Shown here one piece after another: positions 7,033-13,658 of a stretch of DNA of 20,136 nt. The notes beneath the pieces are model-generated. The model made no database searches. It saw nothing but the letters and a program-made list of their open reading frames with translations, and had not been told where the DNA came from. A program made the position numbers and the translations under genes. Source of the stretch: an uncultured Parabacteroides sp. (lineage in GTDB: Bacteria > Bacteroidota > Bacteroidia > Bacteroidales > Tannerellaceae). The stretch spans positions 1 through 20,136 of the forward strand of contig NZ_CAJJWO010000088.1 in the NCBI RefSeq assembly GCF_905196875.1, written 5' to 3'. Positions within the stretch are counted from its first letter, which is position 1. The number at the start of each line of letters is the position of its first letter.

Positions 7033-8118
7033 ATGAATTTTAAATTAAAACGGATAGACAGGTATATCATCAAGCAGTTTCTCGGAACCTATTTTTTCGC
7101 GCTTATGCTGATTATCTCTATCTCGGTGGTTTTCGATATAAACGAGAAGATCGACAAGTTCCTGAAACCGGAGGTGCCTTTACAGGCAATCATTCTGGAT
7201 TATTACATGAACTTCATCCCGTATTTTGCCAACCTGTTCAGTCCGCTCTTCACGTTTATTGCGGTAATCTTTTTCACCTCCAGGCTGGCGGACAACTCGG
7301 AGATCATTGCGATGCTTGCCAGCGGGATGAGTTTCCGGCGGCTTATGTTGCCGTATGCCATTTCGGCAGGGATCATTGCGATTGCGAGTTTTGTATTAAG
7401 CGCATTCATCATTCCTCCGGCCAATATTACACGTATCGATTTCCAGAATAAGTATATCCGTAACAAGAAAGTGGAGTCTGCCCGTAACATCCAGATCGAA
7501 GTAGAACCGGGTGTGATTGCTTATTTCGACCGTTACGATTCGCGTCCGAATATGGGTTACCGTTTCTCGCTCGAACATTTCGAAGGAAAGAAACTGGTTT
7601 CTAAACTGACGGCGAATTCCATCAAATACGACTCTTTGTACAAATGGACTGTCATCGATTATATGATCCGCGACTTCGAAGGAATGCGCGAACATATCTC
7701 CCAGGGCTCGCGTAAAGACACGACGCTGACGATCATTCCGTCCGACTTCCTGATCTCGGCAACCGACTGCGAGACGATGACGTCGCCGGAACTTTCCACC
7801 TATATCGAACGCCAGAAAACGCGTGGTATCGGTAATATACAGACTTTCCAAATCGAATATCACAAGCGTTTCGCCTCCATCATGGCGGCGTTTATCCTGA
7901 CTTCCATCGGAGCCTCCCTTTCGTCACGTAAGATCAAAGGAGGTATGGGATTAAACATCGGTATCGGCCTGGCATTGAGTTTCTCGTATATCCTGTTTAC
8001 GACCGTCACATCGACCTTCGCCATTAACGGCTATGTAAGCCCGATGGTGGCTGCCTGGATTCCGAATATTCTTTATACGTTTATCGCGATTTATTTGTAT
8101 CAGAAGGCACCGAGGTAA
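7033..8118 (+). CDS. LptF/LptG family permease of the LPS export machine
   Basis: A 361-residue inner-membrane protein of the YjgP/YjgQ family, which with the LptB ATPase extracts lipopolysaccharide from the inner membrane and passes it to the LptC-A-D bridge. It starts KRIDRYIIKQFLGTYFFAL, the conserved N-terminus, followed by TM1 (about 18-34), TM2 (about 62-82) and TM3 (about 104-127). A beta-rich periplasmic domain (about 130-270) follows, and three more TM helices close the protein (about 278-358). LptF and LptG cannot be told apart with confidence from sequence alone, so no symbol is given. It follows tgt by 32 bp on the same strand and ends at a strong hairpin. Confidence 0.9.
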   Translation: MNFKLKRIDRYIIKQFLGTYFFALMLIISISVVFDINEKIDKFLKPEVPLQAIILDYYMNFIPYFANLFSPLFTFIAVIFFTSRLADNSEIIAMLASGMSFRRLMLPYAISAGIIAIASFVLSAFIIPPANITRIDFQNKYIRNKKVESARNIQIEVEPGVIAYFDRYDSRPNMGYRFSLEHFEGKKLVSKLTANSIKYDSLYKWTVIDYMIRDFEGMREHISQGSRKDTTLTIIPSDFLISATDCETMTSPELSTYIERQKTRGIGNIQTFQIEYHKRFASIMAAFILTSIGASLSSRKIKGGMGLNIGIGLALSFSYILFTTVTSTFAINGYVSPMVAAWIPNILYTFIAIYLYQKAPR

Positions 8119-8146
8119 AAATAGCTGAAGTAATAAAAAAGAAAGA

Positions 8147-8175
8147 AAGGGTTTCGTATCAGATACGAAACCCTT
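8147..8175. terminator. Bidirectional intrinsic terminator
   Basis: A perfect 13-bp inverted repeat (8147-8159 and 8163-8175, left arm AAGGGTTTCGTAT) with a 3-nt loop lies between two convergent genes, 28 bp after the permease stop and 26 bp after the PCMD lipoprotein stop on the other strand. An A-rich run (8134-8148) gives the U-rich tail for minus-strand transcripts, and CTTCTTATTT serves plus-strand transcripts. Confidence 0.85.
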
Positions 8176-8201
8176 CTTATTTAATAAATAATATATCCTT
8201 A

Positions 8202-9701
8202 TTATTCAACAATAACTTCAATATCGTCTACAATCAAAGTACTACCCGGAGCACCGTTGAAGTTATCGCCATCACTACTGGATGAACACATAACTGCAAA
8301 ACGATATTTCTTAGCAGGATCGTAATTCTTTATATATGTAAACGGAATTTCAAATGAAGTCCAGTCTGCTTTTGCCGTGCCATCTGCAAGACTTGCAATA
8401 GCAACAATCTTATCAGAAGTCTTTACATTCATACCTGTCAGATATTCAGTTTCATCTTCAAAACTATTTACTTCATATAAAACTGCATTGATTGCGCACT
8501 GGTCAGTTGTGTTTGGATCTTCTGTAGCAATATCGCAAGTTGCTGGCGATTCGCAACGATAGAATACCTCACCCGGAGTGTATTTATAAAAACCTTTAAA
8601 TGTAACAGGTTTCTGACCATACGGATTACCGAACTTTGTGCTGTTCAAAGTGTTTGATATATCAGTAATGAATTTACCCTGGAAAAGAGTACCAGTTGTA
8701 ACCTTCGGAACTTTGACAAATCCAAAATTCGCTCCTTCCGTATCGATTGTTTGAATGCTTGCTGCCAACTTTCCGGAATGTGCATCAGTTGTTTCAGCCA
8801 CCACATAACGGTCTGCCTTGCCCATTGCTTTCAAAAAATGCGCACCGGTATTACTGGAAGACCAGCCACCAGCTACTTCGTAGAACGTCATATCGGGTTC
8901 CTGCCCTTCAACACCTTTCACCCATGTTTCAAAATCATAAAATGCTTTCTTTGCAGTTACTGTAACTGTATAAGTAGCAGTAACAATACCATCCTCAGAA
9001 GTAACAGTATAAATAACCGGTTTAGAGAAATCCTGAGCTACACCGCTGGCTGGTGTGATCTTTGCATTTGCTGAAACGACAATAGTTGGAATCAAAGCTG
9101 CTTGTTCTTCACTTGTTATCGTATCTGCAACAGCTAAAGTAATATTTGTTCCATCGATAACCGGTTGAGAAGTCACCAGATCCGTATCGAAAGTAAACTC
9201 CGTGATCTTCGCCTCCGAACTCTGGTCAGTCGCCAGTTTCGTACCGCTGAAATCCACCTTTACAGTGATAGCTGCGCCCGACTGGGTGGCTTTTACGTCG
9301 ATTACCATTTCAAGCTTGTCGCTAACGATCGTACCGTTCATTACGACATCGCATTCGCCAACGACAGGCAAAGTCAGTTTCTGTGCGCCATCGAATTTAC
9401 AAGCGTTTTCGCCTTGCATTTCAGCATTGCATTTATCGACAGAAATGTCGCCCAAAGCCATAGCACCGAAGCTAAAGTTCTTCAGTTCCATCTTGATCGC
9501 ATTTTCACCGACTTTGGTTACATACACTTTCTGAGGGAGATTTTCACCGACTTTGGTTCCGTCCAGATCTACATCCAGAGTACCTTTATATACTCCGTCA
9601 AATCCGGTTCCGATAGGTTCCGTCTTATCGTCATCGCTACATCCGATGAATAAATTCAACATGCATAGCATGCTAAATACATACAGTAATTTTGTTCTCA
9701 T
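8202..9701 (-). CDS. Surface lipoprotein with calycin-like, Ig-like and PCMD domains
   Basis: A 499-residue lipoprotein. The signal peptide ends LFIGC (Cys21), followed by SDDDK; in Bacteroidota such acidic residues after the lipid cysteine act as a lipoprotein export signal to the cell surface, so surface exposure is likely. About residues 30-155 form a beta-rich region resembling calycin/lipocalin-like lipoprotein domains (DGVYKGTLDVDLDG, KVYVTKVGENAIKMELKNF). About 164-250 is an Ig-like segment (SEAKITEFTFDT, YTVTSEDGIVTATYTVTVTA) as in DUF5018-type repeats. From about 253 on (FYDFETWVKG, GGWSSSNTG, ending LIVDDIEVIVE) it resembles PCMD, a domain tentatively linked to carbohydrate metabolism. 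Its ligand is unknown. It sits downstream of a DUF4925-like lipoprotein gene but has its own likely promoter, and it ends at the shared terminator. Confidence 0.8.
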   Translation of the reverse strand: MRTKLLYVFSMLCMLNLFIGCSDDDKTEPIGTGFDGVYKGTLDVDLDGTKVGENLPQKVYVTKVGENAIKMELKNFSFGAMALGDISVDKCNAEMQGENACKFDGAQKLTLPVVGECDVVMNGTIVSDKLEMVIDVKATQSGAAITVKVDFSGTKLATDQSSEAKITEFTFDTDLVTSQPVIDGTNITLAVADTITSEEQAALIPTIVVSANAKITPASGVAQDFSKPVIYTVTSEDGIVTATYTVTVTAKKAFYDFETWVKGVEGQEPDMTFYEVAGGWSSSNTGAHFLKAMGKADRYVVAETTDAHSGKLAASIQTIDTEGANFGFVKVPKVTTGTLFQGKFITDISNTLNSTKFGNPYGQKPVTFKGFYKYTPGEVFYRCESPATCDIATEDPNTTDQCAINAVLYEVNSFEDETEYLTGMNVKTSDKIVAIASLADGTAKADWTSFEIPFTYIKNYDPAKKYRFAVMCSSSSDGDNFNGAPGSTLIVDDIEVIVE

Positions 9702-9761
9702 AAATTTGTTAGTAAGCTAATACCACATTAATTAATAAAAAAAATTTCTTTAAAACACATG

Positions 9762-9769
9762 CGAAGATA
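9762..9769 (-). promoter_or_regulatory. Probable -7 box for the PCMD lipoprotein gene
   Basis: The minus strand reads TATCTTCG, one mismatch from TAnnTTTG, 60 bases upstream of the ATG at 9701. No clear -33 TTG is present. The transcribed leader contains a 14-mer (plus strand TTAATAAAAAAAAT, 9732-9745) also found in the leader of the DUF4925-like gene. Confidence 0.4.
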
Positions 9770-9849
9770 AGAATAATTTTTGAGAAAGCATTTTTATTTG
9801 CTTCTGGCTGTTTTGGTTTTTTAATTGCCTACATTTAGGGTGTCCGACA

Positions 9850-9895
9850 GACCAGTTATCCCACCCGAGGAAGGTAGCGGTGAGGATAACTGGTC
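9850..9895. repeat. Long imperfect inverted repeat in an intergenic gap
   Basis: A perfect 12-bp stem (GACCAGTTATCC at 9850-9861, GGATAACTGGTC at 9884-9895) continues with CACC (9862-9865) pairing GGTG (9879-9882) around a bulged A, leaving a loop of 13 nt. It has no U-run and lies after the DUF4925-like gene's terminator and before the PCMD gene's promoter, so it is not an obvious terminator for either. It could be a REP-like element, a protein-binding site or a structured RNA; I found no second copy in this window. Confidence 0.6.
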
Positions 9896-9913
9896 GGTGA
9901 TCGAGTAAACGGA

Positions 9914-9949
9914 TAAAAAAAAGCTTTATATGCTCCGTGCATATAAAGC
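9914..9949 (-). terminator. Intrinsic terminator of the DUF4925-like lipoprotein gene
   Basis: An 11-bp perfect stem (GCTTTATATGC at 9923-9933, GCATATAAAGC at 9939-9949) with a 5-nt loop is followed on the minus strand by an uninterrupted run of Ts (the A-run from 9915). It starts 25 bp after the stop codon at 9974. Confidence 0.85.
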
Positions 9950-9973
9950 CTTTTACTTTATTCGGTTATATGA

Positions 9974-11089
9974 TTATTTCTTTGTCAGAACCAATGTCGC
10001 ACTTACATTCTCTGTCTTTTCCAGAATAGCTGGCAACTGTGACAGAATCGGCAGATACTCTGCAGGTAACAGACCTGCAATCATGCCTCCAATAGATTCA
10101 TCGGCCAACAGAGGTAAAATTTTACCCAACACATCGTATCCCAGAGTGACCTGTGCCGTTCCGTTAGCAACAGTATAGCTCAAAGGAACACCTTCCGAGA
10201 GATAAGACATAAGCGGTTGAATAAGTGCAATAATCGCTGCAATATCCATGTCGGCTTTCGACTTATTCTTGTTTGCCTGTACGGTCGCCATGATCTGATC
10301 GATGTTCAACTGTACATATAATTTATTGTCTTTGATATAATACTGTGCCAGGTTGAGAGGAGAAGTAGTCCAATCGGAAGCACCTGCTTTTTTATAGGAG
10401 GCTACGATGTTTCCATCGGCGCCGTAGCTAATACTTTCAAGCACACCTTGCAACTTCGGAGCCAACATCATGCTTCCGAGCATGGGAGCAACAACCGATA
10501 CGGGAAGCGGAGTTGTAATTTGGGGGATGTTTAAGGAAGTCAGATCGATCATAGCGTCACCTGCCGTCCAGGCAAGGTTCAACGGCTGGGCTGCCAGTCC
10601 CCAGTTACCTACCAGGTCATTAGCCGGCATAGTAGCCTTTACCGACATTGTCAGCTTGTCTTTCTGAACTTCTCCAGAATAAGTAGCTTTTACGCCAGCA
10701 GCACCAGTATATTCTCCTTCGAAAGTATATTTTTCACCGGAAAGAATCAAAGGAACGTTAGATATTGTTGTTGTAATTTCACCCGGAATAACACCTGGAG
10801 CCATAGCGGGCATTGCTGCAGTTGACTTCGGCACCAATTGACCTAAAAGATCCCCCAAACTGGAAAGACCTTTCATCGTAATGGTAGCAGTCTTGCCATC
10901 TTTTGTATCGAAAGTAATTTCTTTGCCTAAAAGTGGGCTGTCGCTATACTTTAAATCTAACTTATCGCCACTATAAGCAGTATTCACATCCAAAACATTC
11001 GGATCCTTCGGATCGTCGTCATCACTACAAGCCGTGAAAAAGCTTAACGTACATAACACGGTAAACAAATACAATAAATTTTTCTTCAT
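9974..11089 (-). CDS. Lipoprotein, DUF4925-like
   Basis: A 371-residue lipoprotein. The signal peptide MKKNLLYLFTVLC ends FFTAC (Cys21) and is followed by SDDDD, the acidic surface-export type of start. The mature part opens with AYSGDKLDLKYSDSPLLGKEITFDTKDG, a beta-rich barrel-like pattern, then has an Ala/Pro-rich linker (STAAMPAMAPGVIPGEI), a second beta region (YTFEGEYTGAAGVKATYSGEV) and a C-terminal part with Leu/Ile-rich helices. This arrangement fits DUF4925, a Bacteroidota lipoprotein family of unknown role, from memory of the family only. Signal peptide, leader and promoter resemble those of the PCMD lipoprotein gene downstream, so the two may serve one process on the cell surface. 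It has its own promoter and terminator, so it is not strictly one operon with that gene. Confidence 0.7.
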   Translation of the reverse strand: MKKNLLYLFTVLCTLSFFTACSDDDDPKDPNVLDVNTAYSGDKLDLKYSDSPLLGKEITFDTKDGKTATITMKGLSSLGDLLGQLVPKSTAAMPAMAPGVIPGEITTTISNVPLILSGEKYTFEGEYTGAAGVKATYSGEVQKDKLTMSVKATMPANDLVGNWGLAAQPLNLAWTAGDAMIDLTSLNIPQITTPLPVSVVAPMLGSMMLAPKLQGVLESISYGADGNIVASYKKAGASDWTTSPLNLAQYYIKDNKLYVQLNIDQIMATVQANKNKSKADMDIAAIIALIQPLMSYLSEGVPLSYTVANGTAQVTLGYDVLGKILPLLADESIGGMIAGLLPAEYLPILSQLPAILEKTENVSATLVLTKK

Positions 11090-11150
11090 AACTCTTTTTT
11101 AATAAAAAAAATCTCAATAATTAAGATTAATACTTTACAAATTAATGTCG

Positions 11151-11180
11151 CGAATATAGTTATTATTTCATTTACTCCAA
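11151..11180 (-). promoter_or_regulatory. Promoter of the DUF4925-like lipoprotein gene
   Basis: The minus strand has a -33 TTG (plus CAA at 11178-11180) and, 19 bases on, a -7 box TATATTCG (plus 11151-11158), one mismatch from TAnnTTTG. The spacing is the Bacteroidota norm. It predicts a leader of about 55 nt before the ATG at 11089, containing a T8 run and the 14-mer shared with the PCMD gene leader. Confidence 0.55.
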
Positions 11181-11272
11181 CAAAAAATCAATGGCTTAAC
11201 AATAGATGAACCAATTCTCTATAAAATAATGACTAATAAGATTTGTCGGAAAACTTAAGTCCAAACATAACT

Positions 11273-11306
11273 AGAGGTAGATGTAAACGGATTTACACCT
11301 ACCTCT
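11273..11306. terminator. Hairpin downstream of the CDGSH gene, probable terminator
   Basis: A 15-bp stem with one A/C mismatch (11273-11287 and 11292-11306, outer arm AGAGGTAG) closes on a CGGA tetraloop, beginning 12 bp after the minus-strand stop at 11319. The stem is strong, but the following minus-strand sequence (AGTTATGTTTGG) has no good U-run, so it may act as a 3' stabiliser as much as a terminator. Confidence 0.55.
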
Positions 11307-11318
11307 GAATCGGTTTCG

Positions 11319-11504
11319 TTACAATTTCATATGCGATCCGTCACAAAACGGTTGGTTCTTTGAATGACCACAACGGCAAATCGCCGTTCTTTCCATGACC
11401 ATTTCTTTTCCATCGGGTGTGATCAATTTTACCGGGCCCTTCACTAACAACGGACCTTTATCCATTGCTTTCAATTCTACTAAAGGTTGTTCTTTGTTTT
11501 CCAT
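11319..11504 (-). CDS. CDGSH iron-sulfur domain protein
   Basis: A 61-residue protein with the full CDGSH motif CRCGHSKNQPFCDGSH near the C-terminus. Cys43, Cys45, Cys54 and His58 would hold one 2Fe-2S cluster in the unusual three-Cys one-His manner of mitoNEET. There is no signal peptide or membrane anchor, so it should be cytosolic. The N-terminal half (LLVKGPVKLITPDGKE) is the short beta region found in small bacterial members. These proteins are thought to act in redox or iron-sulfur homeostasis; no specific partner is known. It is alone on its strand, 89 bp downstream of the carboxylase operon, with a possible -7 box of its own. Confidence 0.92.
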   Translation of the reverse strand: MENKEQPLVELKAMDKGPLLVKGPVKLITPDGKEMVMERTAICRCGHSKNQPFCDGSHMKL

Positions 11505-11555
11505 AACTCTAATTCTATTGGTTTATATTATGTAAGCTTTATATAAGAACAACAA

Positions 11556-11563
11556 CAAATTTA
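11556..11563 (-). promoter_or_regulatory. Possible -7 box for the CDGSH gene
   Basis: The minus strand reads TAAATTTG, a full TAnnTTTG match 51 bases upstream of the ATG at 11504. No -33 TTG stands at the expected distance, and in such AT-rich sequence the match could be chance. Confidence 0.3.
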
Positions 11564-11593
11564 CATTTGTTTAGTAAAAACGATAAATAGCAC

Positions 11594-12118
11594 TTATTCG
11601 ACTACCAACATCTTGTCGTTGACCGCCACTTTATCGCTACCGGCAATATAGACTTCCTTCACCACCCCGTCTATCGGGCTGCGGATCTCGTTTTCCATCT
11701 TCATGGCTACCAGTACACAGAGTGGTGTACCGGCTATCACTTCGTCACCGGGCTTTACGTTCACTTTCAAGATCACTCCCGGCATCTGTGCAGTGATCAC
11801 CTGGCGGCCGACAGCCACCGACTGGATACGCGACAGGCGCATCTTTTTCAGTTCGTCGATTACCTGCACCTGGAAATAATCGCCTTTGTTCTTCACCTCG
11901 TACATGTCGTCAGAGATATTGGATATCTGAACGCCATGCGATTTATGATTGAGGATGATGGAATAGATGCTATCCCCTCCCACATTGTAATCGACATTAT
12001 ATATCTTACCGTTCACGGAGACTTTCTTTACCGGGCCGTCTTCGAGTATTTCCACCTTGAATTCGGTGTCCGGCATATCGTTTACTGTTGCAAAATAGGT
12101 TGCTAATGCTTTTGACAT
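11594..12118 (-). CDS. Biotin carboxyl carrier subunit of acyl-CoA carboxylase
   Basis: A 174-residue carrier protein. The last about 70 residues form a biotinyl domain with the biotin-accepting lysine in VAMKMENEIRSP (Lys140), preceded by ITAQMPGVILKVNVKPGDEV and followed by DGVVKEVYIAGSDKVAVNDKMLVVE. The first about 100 residues are a beta-rich region (KVEILEDGPVKKVSVNGKIY) resembling the linker domain of propionyl-CoA carboxylase and oxaloacetate decarboxylase alpha chains, which docks the carrier to its partners. It carries carboxybiotin from the biotin carboxylase to the carboxyltransferase, both encoded upstream in the same operon; the gap to the biotin carboxylase gene is 15 bp. Unlike its neighbours it has a strong AGGAGG ribosome-binding site. 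Confidence 0.93.
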   Translation of the reverse strand: MSKALATYFATVNDMPDTEFKVEILEDGPVKKVSVNGKIYNVDYNVGGDSIYSIILNHKSHGVQISNISDDMYEVKNKGDYFQVQVIDELKKMRLSRIQSVAVGRQVITAQMPGVILKVNVKPGDEVIAGTPLCVLVAMKMENEIRSPIDGVVKEVYIAGSDKVAVNDKMLVVE

Positions 12119-12126
12119 AATCAGAT

Positions 12127-12132
12127 CCTCCT
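12127..12132 (-). promoter_or_regulatory. Strong Shine-Dalgarno site of the biotin carrier gene
   Basis: The minus strand reads AGGAGG, 8 bases before the ATG at 12118. Bacteroidota genes usually lack such sites, and the other starts in this window have none this good. It may set a higher translation rate for the carrier than for the other two subunits. Confidence 0.7.
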
Positions 12133-12133
12133 T

Positions 12134-13645
12134 TTAATAGTTATTGGCAGTCATCTGCAGTTTACCGTAATATTTCCATAAAGATTCGCCTACCAGCGGA
12201 ACAGTCGTCATGCGGGCGGAAGCCTCTTTCTCCTGTTCGAAATGCTTGATGGCCGCAGCAATCACGGCAACCAGCGGATCGTTGTTCTGACGACGTTTCA
12301 GATCTTCCTTGTCGAACTTGGTGTCGATAAAGGTCGTGTCGTAATTTCCTTTCAGGAATGTCTCATTGTGCAAAACACGTTGATGGAACGGAATTGTCGT
12401 TTTGATTCCCAGAATCTTATATTCGCGCAACGCACGTGACATATTGGAGATAGCCGACTCGCGATTGCGTCCCCAGGTACACAGCTTGGCGATCATCGGG
12501 TCGTAATGCAAAGAGACTTCAAATCCGGCATAAGCGGCACTATCCAGACGGACATTTCGTCCTTCGGGGGCTTCACGCACCTTGATGATACCCGGTGAAG
12601 GCATGAAATTATTCTCCGGGTCTTCCGCATAGATACGGCATTCGATAGCGGCACCTCTGAACTCGACATCTTCCTGTTTATATGGCAACGGATTGCCGGC
12701 AGCTACCAGGATCATATCGCGAACGAGGTCGACACCCGTAACTTCTTCCGTCACCGGATGTTCCACCTGCAAACGGGTATTCATCTCCAGAAAATAGAAG
12801 TTCTGGTCTTTATCCATCATAAACTCCAACGTCCCGGCACTATAATAACCGATCTTCTTACAGGCTTCCACAGCAACGGCAAGCATTTTCCGACGTGTCT
12901 CTTCCTTTACAAAAGGAGACGGCGATTCCTCGATCACTTTCTGGTTACGACGCTGGATAGAACATTCGCGTTCGTAGAGGTGGATCACATTCCCATATTT
13001 ATCTCCCAATACCTGCACTTCGATATGGTGCGGGTTCTCGATATATTTTTCGATGTAAATCGCATCGTTGCCGAACGAGTTGCCTGCTTCGGAGCGCGAC
13101 AGACGGAAAGCTTCTTCCAATCCTTCTTCATCACGAACCAGACGCATGCCTTTACCGCCTCCGCCGGCCAATGCTTTCAGCATGATCGGATAACCAACCT
13201 CTTTTGCCACTTTGCGTACTTCGGCTATATTGTTAACCGGCTCTTCTGTTCCGGGAACGACAGGCACACCGGCTGCCTTCATAATCTTACGGGCCTCGGT
13301 CTTGATTCCCATCTTGGCAATCACATCGGCACTCGGGCCGATAAATATGACACCTTCTTCTTCGCATCTGCGGGCAAAATCGGCATTTTCCGACAGGAAA
13401 CCGTATCCCGGATGGATAGCAGCACCGGTTTTCTTGGCGATTGCCAGGATCAGGTCGGGTTTCAGATAAGAAGTGTCTGTTTCATCTTCCGAGATACAAT
13501 AGGCTTCTTCCGCATATCGTACGTGCAAGGCTCCCCGGTCTACATGTGTGTAGATCGCAACGGTAGGTATATTCATTACGCGGCAGGTACGAAAGATTCG
13601 CATCGCAATTTCGCCGCGGTTGGCTACTAATACTTTCTTAATCAT
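12134..13645 (-). CDS. Biotin carboxylase subunit of acyl-CoA carboxylase
   Basis: This ATP-grasp enzyme carboxylates biotin on the carrier protein using ATP and bicarbonate. Seen in order: N-terminal KVLVANRGEIAMRI, HPGYGFLSENA (79-87), the ATP-binding glycine loop ALAGGGGKGMRLV (158-170), ERECSIQRRNQKVIEESPSP (225-244) and the catalytic EMNTRLQVEHPVTE (287-300). At 503 residues it is about 50 longer than typical AccC; the extra C-terminal tail (after FIDTKFDKED) lacks a biotinyl domain and may contact the other subunits, as in propionyl-CoA-type carboxylases. It lies between the carboxyltransferase gene (13-bp gap) and the carrier gene (15-bp gap). I give no symbol because accC and pccA usage differs between species. 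Confidence 0.95.
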   Translation of the reverse strand: MIKKVLVANRGEIAMRIFRTCRVMNIPTVAIYTHVDRGALHVRYAEEAYCISEDETDTSYLKPDLILAIAKKTGAAIHPGYGFLSENADFARRCEEEGVIFIGPSADVIAKMGIKTEARKIMKAAGVPVVPGTEEPVNNIAEVRKVAKEVGYPIMLKALAGGGGKGMRLVRDEEGLEEAFRLSRSEAGNSFGNDAIYIEKYIENPHHIEVQVLGDKYGNVIHLYERECSIQRRNQKVIEESPSPFVKEETRRKMLAVAVEACKKIGYYSAGTLEFMMDKDQNFYFLEMNTRLQVEHPVTEEVTGVDLVRDMILVAAGNPLPYKQEDVEFRGAAIECRIYAEDPENNFMPSPGIIKVREAPEGRNVRLDSAAYAGFEVSLHYDPMIAKLCTWGRNRESAISNMSRALREYKILGIKTTIPFHQRVLHNETFLKGNYDTTFIDTKFDKEDLKRRQNNDPLVAVIAAAIKHFEQEKEASARMTTVPLVGESLWKYYGKLQMTANNY

Positions 13646-13658
13646 AATCGTTCGCGTA

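Noticed and set aside
8147..8175. The perfect inverted repeat as a regulatory operator
   Set aside because: Its position between convergent stops and the flanking A/T runs make a bidirectional terminator the simpler reading.
12758..13630. A 290-codon open frame on the plus strand opposite the biotin carboxylase gene
   Set aside because: It is the mirror of a strongly conserved biotin carboxylase gene and has no family motif of its own.
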